The notes under the pieces were generated by a model that saw only the letters and a list, made by a program, of their open reading frames with translations, searched no databases and was not told where the DNA came from. Shown here one piece after another: positions 53,101 through 59,958 of a DNA stretch of 64,000 nt (the stretch's first letter is position 1; every line of letters begins with the position of its first letter). The position numbers were made by a program, and so were the translations under genes. This DNA is from JANSYL01 sp963921255 (lineage in GTDB: Bacteria > Pseudomonadota > Alphaproteobacteria > Rhodobacterales > Rhodobacteraceae): the NCBI GenBank assembly GCA_963921255.3, contig CAWUEW020000002.1, positions 186,001-250,000 on the forward strand, read 5' to 3'.

Positions 53101-54934
53101 TGCGATAAATCCGGGCGTCGACTTCTTCCGCGGTCACGACCGATGGTTCCGATCCGGTTGCCAGCGTTTCCCAAGCCGCGTCGCCGGCGCCCCTCGGCCG
53201 ATAGTCGACGGTGTAGCTTACGAAACCGTCGCCACCCGCCTGGCCAAAAATGGGCACGGTCTGGCGGCCCACCGCCCCCTCGGGCGGAAAGAGGATGTTC
53301 GCAACAAGACCTGTTGTCCCGCCCAAGCTTTGGCGCGCGGTCTGGACCGCGCCATCTGGTGTTTGCAACTCGACGACCGCCTCGCCGCCGGTCAGCGCAA
53401 TCGCATCTCCGACCCACCTGAACGTGCGGTTTCCGGGATGAACGGCGCCGTCAAACACGTCGGTACGGCGCGGGGTCTGCGTCTCATCTTCCGCGACCTC
53501 GACATAGACACGCAAACGCCCTGCGGCGGGAACCGAAACTCCCAAGGACAACTCGGTTTCCGCTGCCCCCCGGGTATCAAGTCCACCAGCCGCGGTCAGT
53601 CTGGGCGATGTGTCGTCGCCGCCGCTCAGTCGACTGGGCCCCCAAAGGACGCGTCCGCCAGCCGACGCAAACCCAAGTCCGGCAATCTCGCGGCCGGAAA
53701 GTCCGATCTCCGCGACCGGAATACGCAACCGCCACCACTGCCCGGTCGATGGGAGATCGCCGCCGAAGACGAACCCCGTGCCGCTACGATCGGACTGCGC
53801 GATCAGGTCCGCACCCATGGTGAACCGATGATTGGCCGCGAGATTTTGATCGTAAACCTGCAACACGATCTGCTCGGGCGGATCGGACGGATCGAGCCAA
53901 ACATATTGGACAAGGTTCTCGCCCGGGGCCACAAAGCTCGTTTCGGTGAACAGATGGTAGTGAAGCGGCGGTCCATCGCCCCCGCTTTCATGTGTGGGCC
54001 AGAGCGGGTCCTCGGACCAGATCCAGCGCCCGATCGCCTCGCCGCTTTGGGGTTCCCCCTGCAAAAGGGTCTGGGGTCGGTCGAACCTGGACCACGGCAG
54101 ATCCGTGCGTCTCAGGCGCGTATCGATCACTTCGGCCACCAATGCCAAATCTGAAATCGTCGGTTCGGCCTGCGCCGACGCGGGCTCCGGTGCCGGATCA
54201 CCAATGCCTGACGGTGTTTCCCCCCCTTGCTGGTCTGCGGGACGGACGACCACCGCCAAAAGCGCGCTCTGATTTGACCCGTCGACATCCTCGGCGGTCA
54301 CGCGATACGAGCCCGGTGCAAGGCCCGCCAGGAGCGACGGCGCCAGATCGACAGTGTTGAGGCCCGGCCAAACCGGCACGACCAAGGCAGACAGGTCTTC
54401 GTCAAGGTCGCGCGCCCCGAGCCGCACCAGTGTCTCTCCGGTCTGGGCCGCCCAAAGCCCGACACTAACCGGCACAAACTGGCCCTCAAGAAGCACGATG
54501 CTGCGGGCGCCGCCGACGCGCGGCGGCGGCGTCTCGGCAAAGGCAAGGAACGTTGGGTCGTTGGCGTTGATGAACCCGTTTCGTCGCATCCAATCGACCA
54601 ACGCACGGGCGATCGGGTCGCCGCGCCTGTAGGCATCCACAAGGTTTTGCGCGGCCCATGTGCCCGCAAACTTGCCAAGTTGGTAGGCGCCGTATGCGGC
54701 GTTCAAAGGCCACGGCAGAACGTAGCCAAGGGCCATTTCACCGATGCTCTTGGCGTATTCGGCATGTCCGATCTCGCCCCGGATGTAGCGGTCCGTGTCA
54801 CGGGTGAAGGTATAAACATCCAGAAGGATGAACCCCTTGTTGACGATCCCGCCAATTGACGGCCCGTGAAATGATCGGGAATTATATCGCAAAGTAACAT
54901 TTTCCTTGCCCCTAGTGACTCTGTGATATAACAT
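50138..54934 (-). CDS. Large beta-rich extracytoplasmic protein, 5'-truncated by an IS1595-type element
   Basis: A frame of 1,598 codons. The first about 18 come from inside the adjacent IS end, and native coding sequence starts only at about 54876, so the true start and any signal peptide are lost. Visible parts in order: an Ala/Tyr-rich helical stretch (about 30-120), several beta domains, and an Ig-like segment around 'VDSTPPELRVITPADGAVSSDLVLEFAVED'. A TolB-like beta-propeller follows ('APTWSPDGTQLLHLAE', 'APRLSPDGRTLAFVSS', about 1150-1400). Last comes a Pro/Glu-rich linker and a C-terminal membrane helix with an Arg tail ('VPWVWILLGVGLVGGVGGYV...RRR'). The stop overlaps the next gene by four bases. 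With the 5' end gone it is probably non-functional unless the IS drives a usable product. Confidence 0.75.
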   Translation of the reverse strand: MLYHRVTRGKENVTLRYNSRSFHGPSIGGIVNKGFILLDVYTFTRDTDRYIRGEIGHAEYAKSIGEMALGYVLPWPLNAAYGAYQLGKFAGTWAAQNLVDAYRRGDPIARALVDWMRRNGFINANDPTFLAFAETPPPRVGGARSIVLLEGQFVPVSVGLWAAQTGETLVRLGARDLDEDLSALVVPVWPGLNTVDLAPSLLAGLAPGSYRVTAEDVDGSNQSALLAVVVRPADQQGGETPSGIGDPAPEPASAQAEPTISDLALVAEVIDTRLRRTDLPWSRFDRPQTLLQGEPQSGEAIGRWIWSEDPLWPTHESGGDGPPLHYHLFTETSFVAPGENLVQYVWLDPSDPPEQIVLQVYDQNLAANHRFTMGADLIAQSDRSGTGFVFGGDLPSTGQWWRLRIPVAEIGLSGREIAGLGFASAGGRVLWGPSRLSGGDDTSPRLTAAGGLDTRGAAETELSLGVSVPAAGRLRVYVEVAEDETQTPRRTDVFDGAVHPGNRTFRWVGDAIALTGGEAVVELQTPDGAVQTARQSLGGTTGLVANILFPPEGAVGRQTVPIFGQAGGDGFVSYTVDYRPRGAGDAAWETLATGSEPSVVTAEEVDARIYRILGQQLRGTIYGNLASLNTGSALHRFEFARAQPTLPTGWIDVRLTVTGEGGQDLTDQRSFRIGEVADGLSNSPIESVDGLARLELPTLALPAGMGTLSLDQASDQTILSGPQPIGPVYSVAPDGLELLAPATLSLQGDQSEAPPEAGDASAERSIVVSLRDGSWEVLPGGLSVRLDGLPSGARYYVSDLPPPQRPVRTGPLVPGFGAPAPGQFGMAAPMVLVDGPLDVTGPRILSFAHRASSFERHALILRHGTGSTYIPLGRHLSGMPRSIARTPLDLPADGTDRIAVIRIDTMLPPGTEALDRIDLVLTRAAAWRSLSAEAVDADAIALGAVGFGPPPNGEGVEWSLPDGALWGQESARPSEGPVRPSGEGIVAGILQDAGGVQIPWPLLVDSTPPELRVITPADGAVSSDLVLEFAVEDTGAGLDPSSLAVEVAGVSIPQDALVIGRGTVEVRLADFADAFESDDEGRLSATVRARDLYGNEAEALSWRWTYRPEAQTLGSARQLSTLGGQAPTWSPDGTQLLHLAERDGAVRIVRRPLDPEAVVEVIETPFLPTSALDVDPSGRIVSGSASGVPYLLNPDGAWQALGAEGQDPSFATDGRILFGRGNELVAHDPATGAEDILCRAVPGATVERPLADGVGGIVFTQAIYHHTIWRCDPSTGRLTALSAEPDSPDTRDVDPAPSGGGSVTYARNNGLGGLWQLSPSGSVSVPLLPPEFTTARAPRLSPDGRTLAFVSSVTGREEVWLLDLGESLSFSVFPACVAPGVTESMALDLPATATVATVRFVASDGSVVAERDAVEDGRITVPDSLIAGPAFVEVTLASDLVARHPITVDSTQPDIVLTDTATGEAISDPRALTDGRLNVTAVDADGPLSRVSLLGADGQVLDLSPGPILDIATLPLGASLEVVDLAGNRRVLPLRPTEAAAPETNTEPAPASSGPIAPDEQGGAAPDDASGVPWVWILLGVGLVGGVGGYVAARRRVT
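54877..54899 (+). repeat. Left terminal inverted repeat of the IS1595-type element
   Basis: 23 bp starting GGGAATTATATCGCAA and ending AACA, identical to the reverse complement of 58331-58353. It lies within the open frame of the truncated large gene read from the other strand. Confidence 0.9.
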
Positions 54935-54957
54935 ATAGTCACTTCAAGAGGTGAGCT

Positions 54958-55947
54958 ATGACACAGAAAGCACCCGGCAAGCATCAGCGCAAAGGTTTGA
55001 CGCTTCTGCAAATCGCGGACATGTTCAGCGATGAGACCAAAGCGCGAGAGTGGATCGAGGAACAACGTTGGCCGGATGGTCCTTATTGCCCGCATTGCGG
55101 ATCGGACAATGTTCGGGTTGGCGTTAACCACAAGAGCATGACCCACCGTTGCCGGGATTGCCCCAACAAGCCGATGTTCACAGTTCGGATTGGCAGTGTC
55201 ATGCAGAGTTCCAAACTGTCTTACCGGGTTTGGGCCGTTGGAATTTACCTGTTTACAACCAGCCTCAAGGGTGTGTCTTCGATGAAGTTGCACCGGGAAC
55301 TTGGGATCGGCCAGAAGGCTGCTTGGTTCATGCTGCATCGCCTTCGGGAAGCCTATGCGACCAAGACGCCGATCTTTGACGGCCCGGTTGAGGCCGATGA
55401 GACCTATATGGGTGGCAAGGAGAAGAACAAGCACGCGAAGAAGAAGTTGAGAGCCGGGCGCGGGGCGGTGGGCAAGAGCGCCGTTTCTGGTGTCCGCGAC
55501 CGTGCGACGGGAAAGGTTCATGCCAAGGTGGTTGAGAGGACCGACGCGGAGACGTTGCAGGGTTTCGTGACCGATCACACCGCCGATGGCGCACAAGTCT
55601 ACACGGATGAGGCCAAGGCGTATAAGGGCATCGACAGGCCCCATGAGGCGGTAAACCATTCAGCGGGCGAGTACGTCCGCGATATGGCTCATACAAACGG
55701 GCTGGAAAGCTTCTGGGCACCCATGAAGCGCGGCGTTGATGGCGTGTATCACAAAATGTCGCCCAAACACCTGCAACGCTACGTGGACGAGTTCTCGGGG
55801 CGCCACAACAACCGCCCAAAAGATACCATCGACCAGATGGGCAGCTTGGTCTCGGGGATGGACGGAAAGCGGCTGCGCTACGTGGACCTGATTGCCGATA
55901 ACGGGTTGAGCAGCGGAGCAAAGCCAATCACGCGCAATGGTGCGTGA
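54958..55947 (+). CDS. tnp: IS1595-family transposase (zinc ribbon plus DDE, ISXO2-like)
   Basis: 329 aa. The N-terminal zinc ribbon is CPHC (about residue 42-45) and CRDC (about 65-68) within 'YCPHCGSDN...HRCRDCPNK'. The ISXO2-like DDE nuclease domain starts 'VEADETYMGGKEKNKHAKKK', giving the first catalytic Asp147. 'QVYTDEAKAYKG' supplies the second Asp, and 'HTNGLESFWAPMKRGVDGVYH' the third acidic position with the characteristic Asn/His. AGAGGTGAG precedes the ATG. Base composition is lower in G+C than the host genes. The gene looks intact, so the element may still be mobile. Confidence 0.93.
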   Translation: MTQKAPGKHQRKGLTLLQIADMFSDETKAREWIEEQRWPDGPYCPHCGSDNVRVGVNHKSMTHRCRDCPNKPMFTVRIGSVMQSSKLSYRVWAVGIYLFTTSLKGVSSMKLHRELGIGQKAAWFMLHRLREAYATKTPIFDGPVEADETYMGGKEKNKHAKKKLRAGRGAVGKSAVSGVRDRATGKVHAKVVERTDAETLQGFVTDHTADGAQVYTDEAKAYKGIDRPHEAVNHSAGEYVRDMAHTNGLESFWAPMKRGVDGVYHKMSPKHLQRYVDEFSGRHNNRPKDTIDQMGSLVSGMDGKRLRYVDLIADNGLSSGAKPITRNGA

Positions 55948-55949
55948 TC

Positions 55950-57055
55950 ATGGCACAAAACCTTATCTCGGCCAGAAAGGCCAAGAACGATGAGTTCTAC
56001 ACGCAACTGTCAGACATAGAAAACGAACTGCGTCACTATAAGAAGCATTTCAAAGGCAAGGTTGTCTATTGCAACTGCGACGATCCGCGCGTCAGCAACT
56101 TCTTTCACTATTTCAGTCACAACTTCGAGTTTCTGGGTCTCAGGAAACTGATCACCACCTGCTACAAGAACCAGAATCCGGACCTTTTTTCGCGGCATGA
56201 CTGCGAGCGGGCGATCAAACTGGAATATGACGGTTTCCGGGACGGGGATGTTGTACCAAGGGCCGAGGATATCGGCATTACCCATCTGGATGGTGACGGC
56301 GATTTTCGCACTCAGGAATGCATCGACATTCTCAAGCAAGCGGACATCGTGGTGACGAACCCGCCCTTTTCATTGTTCCGCGAATACGTCGCGCAGTTGA
56401 TGAAATACGACAAAAATTTCTGATTATCGGAAACATGAACGCTGTCACCTACAAGGACTTTTTCCCACTGATCAAGGATAACAAGGTCTGGTTCGGCCCC
56501 AGCATCAAGAGCGGGGATCGGACGTTTGGAGTTCCGGATCACTATCCACTTGATGCTGCGACGGCATGGATTGATGAAGGTGGAAACAGGTTTATCAAGG
56601 TCAAAGGCGTTCGCTGGTTCACGAACCTCGACCATGACAAGCGGCACGAGGAACTGATCCTGTACCGCAGGTATGCGCCTGAGGATTACCCGACTTACGA
56701 CAATTACGACGCTATCGAGGTCAGCAAGACCAATGATATTCCGATGGATTGGGCCGGAGCGATGGGTGTGCCGATCACCTTTCTGGACAAGTACAATCCC
56801 GATCAGTTCGAGATATTGGGGTTTTCGTCTTTGTGGGACCATGGCTTCAAAAGCCATAAGTTCTATGACGACTACGTTGAAAAGAGGCTGGATGGGGGAA
56901 GGAAAACCGGATTGTCAGGCCAAAAGGCGAATGGATACCCTATGCTCAAAGGGAAGCCTTCCCGGGGAAACTATCTGGAGGATGAAAGTGGAAACGACGT
57001 AGTTCATTGTATTTATAGACGAATTTTTATAAAATCCCGTAAGTTCCAGTCATGA
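55950..57055 (+). pseudogene. EcoRI-type adenine-specific DNA methyltransferase, broken by a single-base frameshift
   Basis: The first part (55950-56423, 157 codons) has 'VVYCNCDDPRVSNFF' (motif I region of the M.EcoRI group) and the catalytic motif N137-P-P-F ('VVTNPPFSLFREYV'). It stops at TGA after 'LMKYDKNF'. The expected continuation 'KFLIIGNMNAVTYKDFFPLIKD' is in the next frame and runs to 57055. One extra A in the AAAAATTTC tract near 56410-56420 would restore one protein of about 368 residues. The tract is only five A's, so programmed slippage is possible but not typical; mutation or a base-calling indel is likelier. The stop overlaps the start of the nuclease gene (ATGA), so the intact form was part of an operon. 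Confidence 0.85.
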
Positions 57056-58134
57056 AAATTGACTTGCGTACAGTGACCGTCCGGGAACTGGTTGAAGGCT
57101 ACTGCGACGGCGGGGACGGCGGTGTCCGGGGATATGGCGGCAAGCTTGATATACGGCCTGCCTATCAACGCGAATTTGTCTATGGCGACAAGCAGCGTGA
57201 CGCCGTGATCAACACGATCCGCAACGGGCTTCCCCTCAACACCATGTATTGGGCCGATATTGGCAATGACAGGTTCGAGATCATTGACGGCCAGCAGCGC
57301 ACCATCTCGGTTTGCCAATACGTGAAGGGTGCTTTTTCCATTGACGGGCTGGCTTTCCACAACCTGCAAGCTGACCATCAAGAGCAAATCCTGAACTATG
57401 ATCTCATGATCTACACCTGCTCCGGGACGGACAGCGAGAGACTGGAGTGGTTCGAGGTGATCAACATTGCGGGCGAGATTCTGACCGACCAGGAATTGCG
57501 AAACGCCGTCTATCACGGGCTTTGGGTGTCGGATGCAAAGAGGTATTTCAGCCGACCAAACTGCCCAGCTTACAGCATCGGCAGCAAGTACCTGAAAGGC
57601 CATTCCATCCGTCAGGACTACCTTGAAACTGCGATCAGGTGGATCAATGACGGTGATGTTGAAAGCTACATGTCGGCGCATCAGCGCGACAACAGCGCCG
57701 TTACGCTATGGAACCACTTCCGCTCTGTCATCGATTGGGTGCACGCGACGTTTCCCAAGTATCGCAAAGAGATGAAAGGCGTTGCATGGGGGCCGCTCTA
57801 CAACCAATTCAAAGAGACCGATCTGGACCCTGACACGCTTGAGGCAGAGATCAAGCGTCTGCTCATGGATGATGACGTGACACGGAAAGCGGGCGTCTAT
57901 CCTTACGTGCTGGACGGCGATGAGCGGCACCTGAGCATTAGGGCGTTCACAGGCGCGATGAAGCTTGAGGCGTTTGAGCGTCAAGACGGTGTTTGCCCGA
58001 TCTGTAACGAGCAATTTGACATAAGTCAGATGGAAGGTGACCATATCAAGCCTTGGTCACAAGGTGGAAAGACCGTGGCGGATAACTGCCAAATGCTTTG
58101 CAAGTACTGTAACCGCCGAAAATCAAACAACTAA
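57052..58134 (+). CDS. DUF262 plus HNH nuclease (GmrSD/ParB-like fold with HNH)
   Basis: 360 aa. The N-terminal DUF262 domain (about residues 10-200) has 'LDIRPAYQREFVYGDKQRDAVINTI' and 'FEIIDGQQRTISVCQYV' (the 'DGQQR' NTP- or DNA-related motif of GmrS- and ParB-like proteins). The C-terminal HNH domain (about 310-360) has the zinc pair CPIC and CKYC, and 'EGDHIKPWSQGGKTVADNCQML', giving the catalytic His with Asp and Asn. It is translationally coupled to the methyltransferase gene. Such DUF262-HNH proteins often serve as restriction or anti-phage nucleases. It is intact although the adjacent methyltransferase is not. Confidence 0.88.
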   Translation: MKIDLRTVTVRELVEGYCDGGDGGVRGYGGKLDIRPAYQREFVYGDKQRDAVINTIRNGLPLNTMYWADIGNDRFEIIDGQQRTISVCQYVKGAFSIDGLAFHNLQADHQEQILNYDLMIYTCSGTDSERLEWFEVINIAGEILTDQELRNAVYHGLWVSDAKRYFSRPNCPAYSIGSKYLKGHSIRQDYLETAIRWINDGDVESYMSAHQRDNSAVTLWNHFRSVIDWVHATFPKYRKEMKGVAWGPLYNQFKETDLDPDTLEAEIKRLLMDDDVTRKAGVYPYVLDGDERHLSIRAFTGAMKLEAFERQDGVCPICNEQFDISQMEGDHIKPWSQGGKTVADNCQMLCKYCNRRKSNN

Positions 58135-58149
58135 ACGCGAGCGCCAAAC

Positions 58150-58320
58150 ATGACCAACAAACCCAAAACGCTTAAAGAAAAGCTGGCCGATTCTCACTTC
58201 CAGCCAACCAAGGCCGAGATGGAAACTGAATACGACATGCCGGGTGCGGATATGGAAGACTTGGGCGGCGCGTTCTTTAATCCGCTCAAAGCCGGGAGGC
58301 CAAAGCTGGAACAGGAATAA
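58150..58320 (+). CDS. Small conserved-looking protein of the IS passenger set, 56 aa
   Basis: ATG at 58150, TAA at 58318-58320, 15 bp after the nuclease gene. The product is hydrophilic and acidic ('TKAEMETEYDMPGADMEDLGGAFFNPLKAGRPK'), with no membrane segment. It ends 10 bp before the right inverted repeat, so it lies wholly inside the element and is likely coexpressed with the nuclease. I do not recognise it. An accessory, inhibitor or antitoxin-like protein of the nuclease is conceivable; the sequence gives no direct sign. The ribosome site is weak. Confidence 0.5.
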   Translation: MTNKPKTLKEKLADSHFQPTKAEMETEYDMPGADMEDLGGAFFNPLKAGRPKLEQE

Positions 58321-58330
58321 TCCAGAGCAG

Positions 58331-58353
58331 TGTTACTTTGCGATATAATTCCC
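58331..58353 (-). repeat. Right terminal inverted repeat of the IS1595-type element
   Basis: Reverse complement begins GGGAATTATATCGCAA and matches the left end over 23 bp. One further C (G on the minus strand) adjoins it at 58354, where the stop codon TAG of the neighbouring hydrolase gene begins, so the IS abuts that gene directly. Confidence 0.9.
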
Positions 58354-59136
58354 CTAACTTAAGTCCAAAAGAAGCGCTGCAAGTTCATCGGGCCGCGTCA
58401 AGTAAGGTGCATGGCCACTCTCGATATCCACAACCGTTTCGATTCCCGCGCGTTCGATCATCATCGTCTGGAGCGGCGTTGAGACCGTGCGGTCTTCGAG
58501 CGTTCTAATATACGCTTTGTCGACAGCTCCAAAGCGCTCAGCGGTGAGCGCAACCGGAGTTGCGATGGGGGGCAAAGGCTCTCGGATCATGGATTCCTGG
58601 AGCCTTGCGGCCTGTTCCGCTGTCGCGTCTTGCGCGAAAACGTTGACCTGATGTTCTGGTAGAAGGGTCGCGTGAGAGTAGTCATTGGCGACCACGAAAG
58701 TGGTCTCTTCGAAATGATTGTTTGTGTCCGACAAGGCAAGCATTTCCATGGATTCGCCAGAGAGCGGAACGTAGGCCGCCACGTAGACAAGCCGTTCGAT
58801 CTGATTTGGCAGCGCCTCAGCTACACCGGAAATCGTCATGCCGCCAAAGCTGTGCCCAACAAGGATGACGGGTTCGTCAGCAGCCTCGACCGCCCCCACG
58901 GTGGTATCGATATAGTCCTGTAGAGAGACCGCCTGCGCTGCGGCACCCGCGGCATCCCGGCCCGGCAAGTCGATCGCAACGACCTCGTGTCCGTCAGCCC
59001 TAAGTATGTCAGTGACCGCTGCCCAGCCCGAGGCGTCCTGAAAGGCGCCGTGAACGAGGACATAGGTTTCGGCCTGGCTAACAGCCGGGAGCGCACTTAG
59101 CGCAGTTGCGGCTAAGGTTGATGTGAATTTATTCAT
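58354..59136 (-). CDS. Secreted alpha/beta hydrolase (salicylate-esterase-like)
   Basis: 260 aa with a signal peptide (about residues 1-22, 'LAATALSALPAVSQAE'). The family start 'YVLVHGAFQDASGWAAV' gives the oxyanion HG motif, the nucleophile is S96 in 'GHSFGG', and the catalytic His is H242 in 'IESGHAPYLTRPDEL'. This pattern is that of plant-MES/EstC-like esterases. GGAGG precedes the ATG. It lies 14 bp after the DJ-1 family gene on the same strand. The TAG stop is directly against the IS end, so the last residue or two could have been altered by the insertion, though the catalytic residues are complete. Confidence 0.88.
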   Translation of the reverse strand: MNKFTSTLAATALSALPAVSQAETYVLVHGAFQDASGWAAVTDILRADGHEVVAIDLPGRDAAGAAAQAVSLQDYIDTTVGAVEAADEPVILVGHSFGGMTISGVAEALPNQIERLVYVAAYVPLSGESMEMLALSDTNNHFEETTFVVANDYSHATLLPEHQVNVFAQDATAEQAARLQESMIREPLPPIATPVALTAERFGAVDKAYIRTLEDRTVSTPLQTMMIERAGIETVVDIESGHAPYLTRPDELAALLLDLS

Positions 59137-59150
59137 AGTCTTTCCTCCGG

Positions 59151-59864
59151 TTAAGCGCCAAGCGCTTCGATGACTTTTCGGGCGGCGGCACCTGATGACA
59201 CCTGTTGCTGTCCGGTGATCAGGGACCCGTCGCGCACCGCGAATTGGGCCAGCACTCCGCCGGTGACGAAGTTCGTGTTTGGGATTTTTCTGGCCTCTGT
59301 TTCGATCCAGAAGGGCTGGATCTTCTGGCCCACGGCGTTTTCGGCGTATCGCTCTTCGGCATCGGAAAAGCCAGTCCAGGTCTTGCCTTCCACCAAGAGC
59401 GACCCGTCGCTGAGACGTGTCTTCAAAAGGATGCTGGTAGCGTGGCAGACCGCAGCCGTGACTTTGCCTGTCTCATAGTGTGCTGCGATGGTTTTTTGCA
59501 GCGCCTCATCGTCCACCATCGTCACCATGGGTGACTGGCCACCTACGACAAAAAGCGCGTCAAAAGCATCGACGCTCAGATCAGCCAACGCTGGTGTGTT
59601 TTTAATCAGATCCCGCGTTGTTGCTCCATGCTTGAAGCCCAGAGAGACGATATCATGGGCCGAATAGCCGCTTTCGTCTTCTGGGTCCGAGCACCCGTCT
59701 CCCATCAGATCTCCTCCTTCGGGCGATGCGATTGTCACGTCGTAACCGGCGCTCGTGAATTCCAACCACGCGTGGCTGAGCTCTGCCCACCAAAACCCGA
59801 TTGGCCATCCGGTCACGGGGGACGTACTCGGATTGGCCGCAATCATGAGTATCTTCTTGGTCAT
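59151..59864 (-). CDS. DJ-1/PfpI-family protein (Hsp31-like, class I glutamine amidotransferase fold)
   Basis: 237 aa. The nucleophile elbow is 'AAVCHATSIL' (Cys140, His141); 'ALFVVGGQSPM' precedes it and 'PNTNFVTGGVLAQFAVRDGSLITGQQQVS' is the C-terminal family block (split when read). The long N-terminal part with 'WAELSHAWLEFTSAGYDVTIASPEGG' matches the Hsp31/glyoxalase III-like group. GGAGAAA precedes the ATG. It is the first gene of a two-gene unit with the alpha/beta hydrolase and is divergent from a LysR regulator. Possible roles are glyoxalase, chaperone or deglycase; none is shown. Confidence 0.88.
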   Translation of the reverse strand: MTKKILMIAANPSTSPVTGWPIGFWWAELSHAWLEFTSAGYDVTIASPEGGDLMGDGCSDPEDESGYSAHDIVSLGFKHGATTRDLIKNTPALADLSVDAFDALFVVGGQSPMVTMVDDEALQKTIAAHYETGKVTAAVCHATSILLKTRLSDGSLLVEGKTWTGFSDAEERYAENAVGQKIQPFWIETEARKIPNTNFVTGGVLAQFAVRDGSLITGQQQVSSGAAARKVIEALGA

Positions 59865-59958
59865 ATGTTTCTCCGATCAGTCATCGGCGACTAATTGGGC
59901 CGCCTGTTGCTCGACAGAGATAGGCAAATACTGAATTAGATGTTACTGAATAACGCAC

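Larger units (their letters stand above)
54877..58353 (+). mobile_element. IS1595-family transporter IS (tIS) with restriction-modification-like passenger genes, 3,477 bp
   Basis: Bounded by 23-bp perfect terminal inverted repeats beginning GGGAATTATATCGCAA (54877-54899; reverse complement at 58331-58353). Contents in order, all on the plus strand: transposase, frameshifted adenine methyltransferase, DUF262-HNH nuclease, 56-residue protein. The genes lie 2 bp or less apart or overlap up to the nuclease. AGTGACT/AGTCACT (54914-54920 / 54937-54943) flank a TATAAC (54927-54932), a possible transposase promoter with a symmetrical operator. IS1595 elements normally make 8-bp target duplications. 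Here the flanks (AAATGATC on the left, CTAACTTA on the right) do not match, so the copy probably took part in a later rearrangement. Passenger genes in IS1595-family elements are known. Confidence 0.85.

Noticed and set aside
56400..56430. Programmed ribosomal frameshifting in the methyltransferase
   Set aside because: There is no classical slippery heptamer in the zero frame, and the A-run is short. A mutation or sequence error is simpler, though not excluded.
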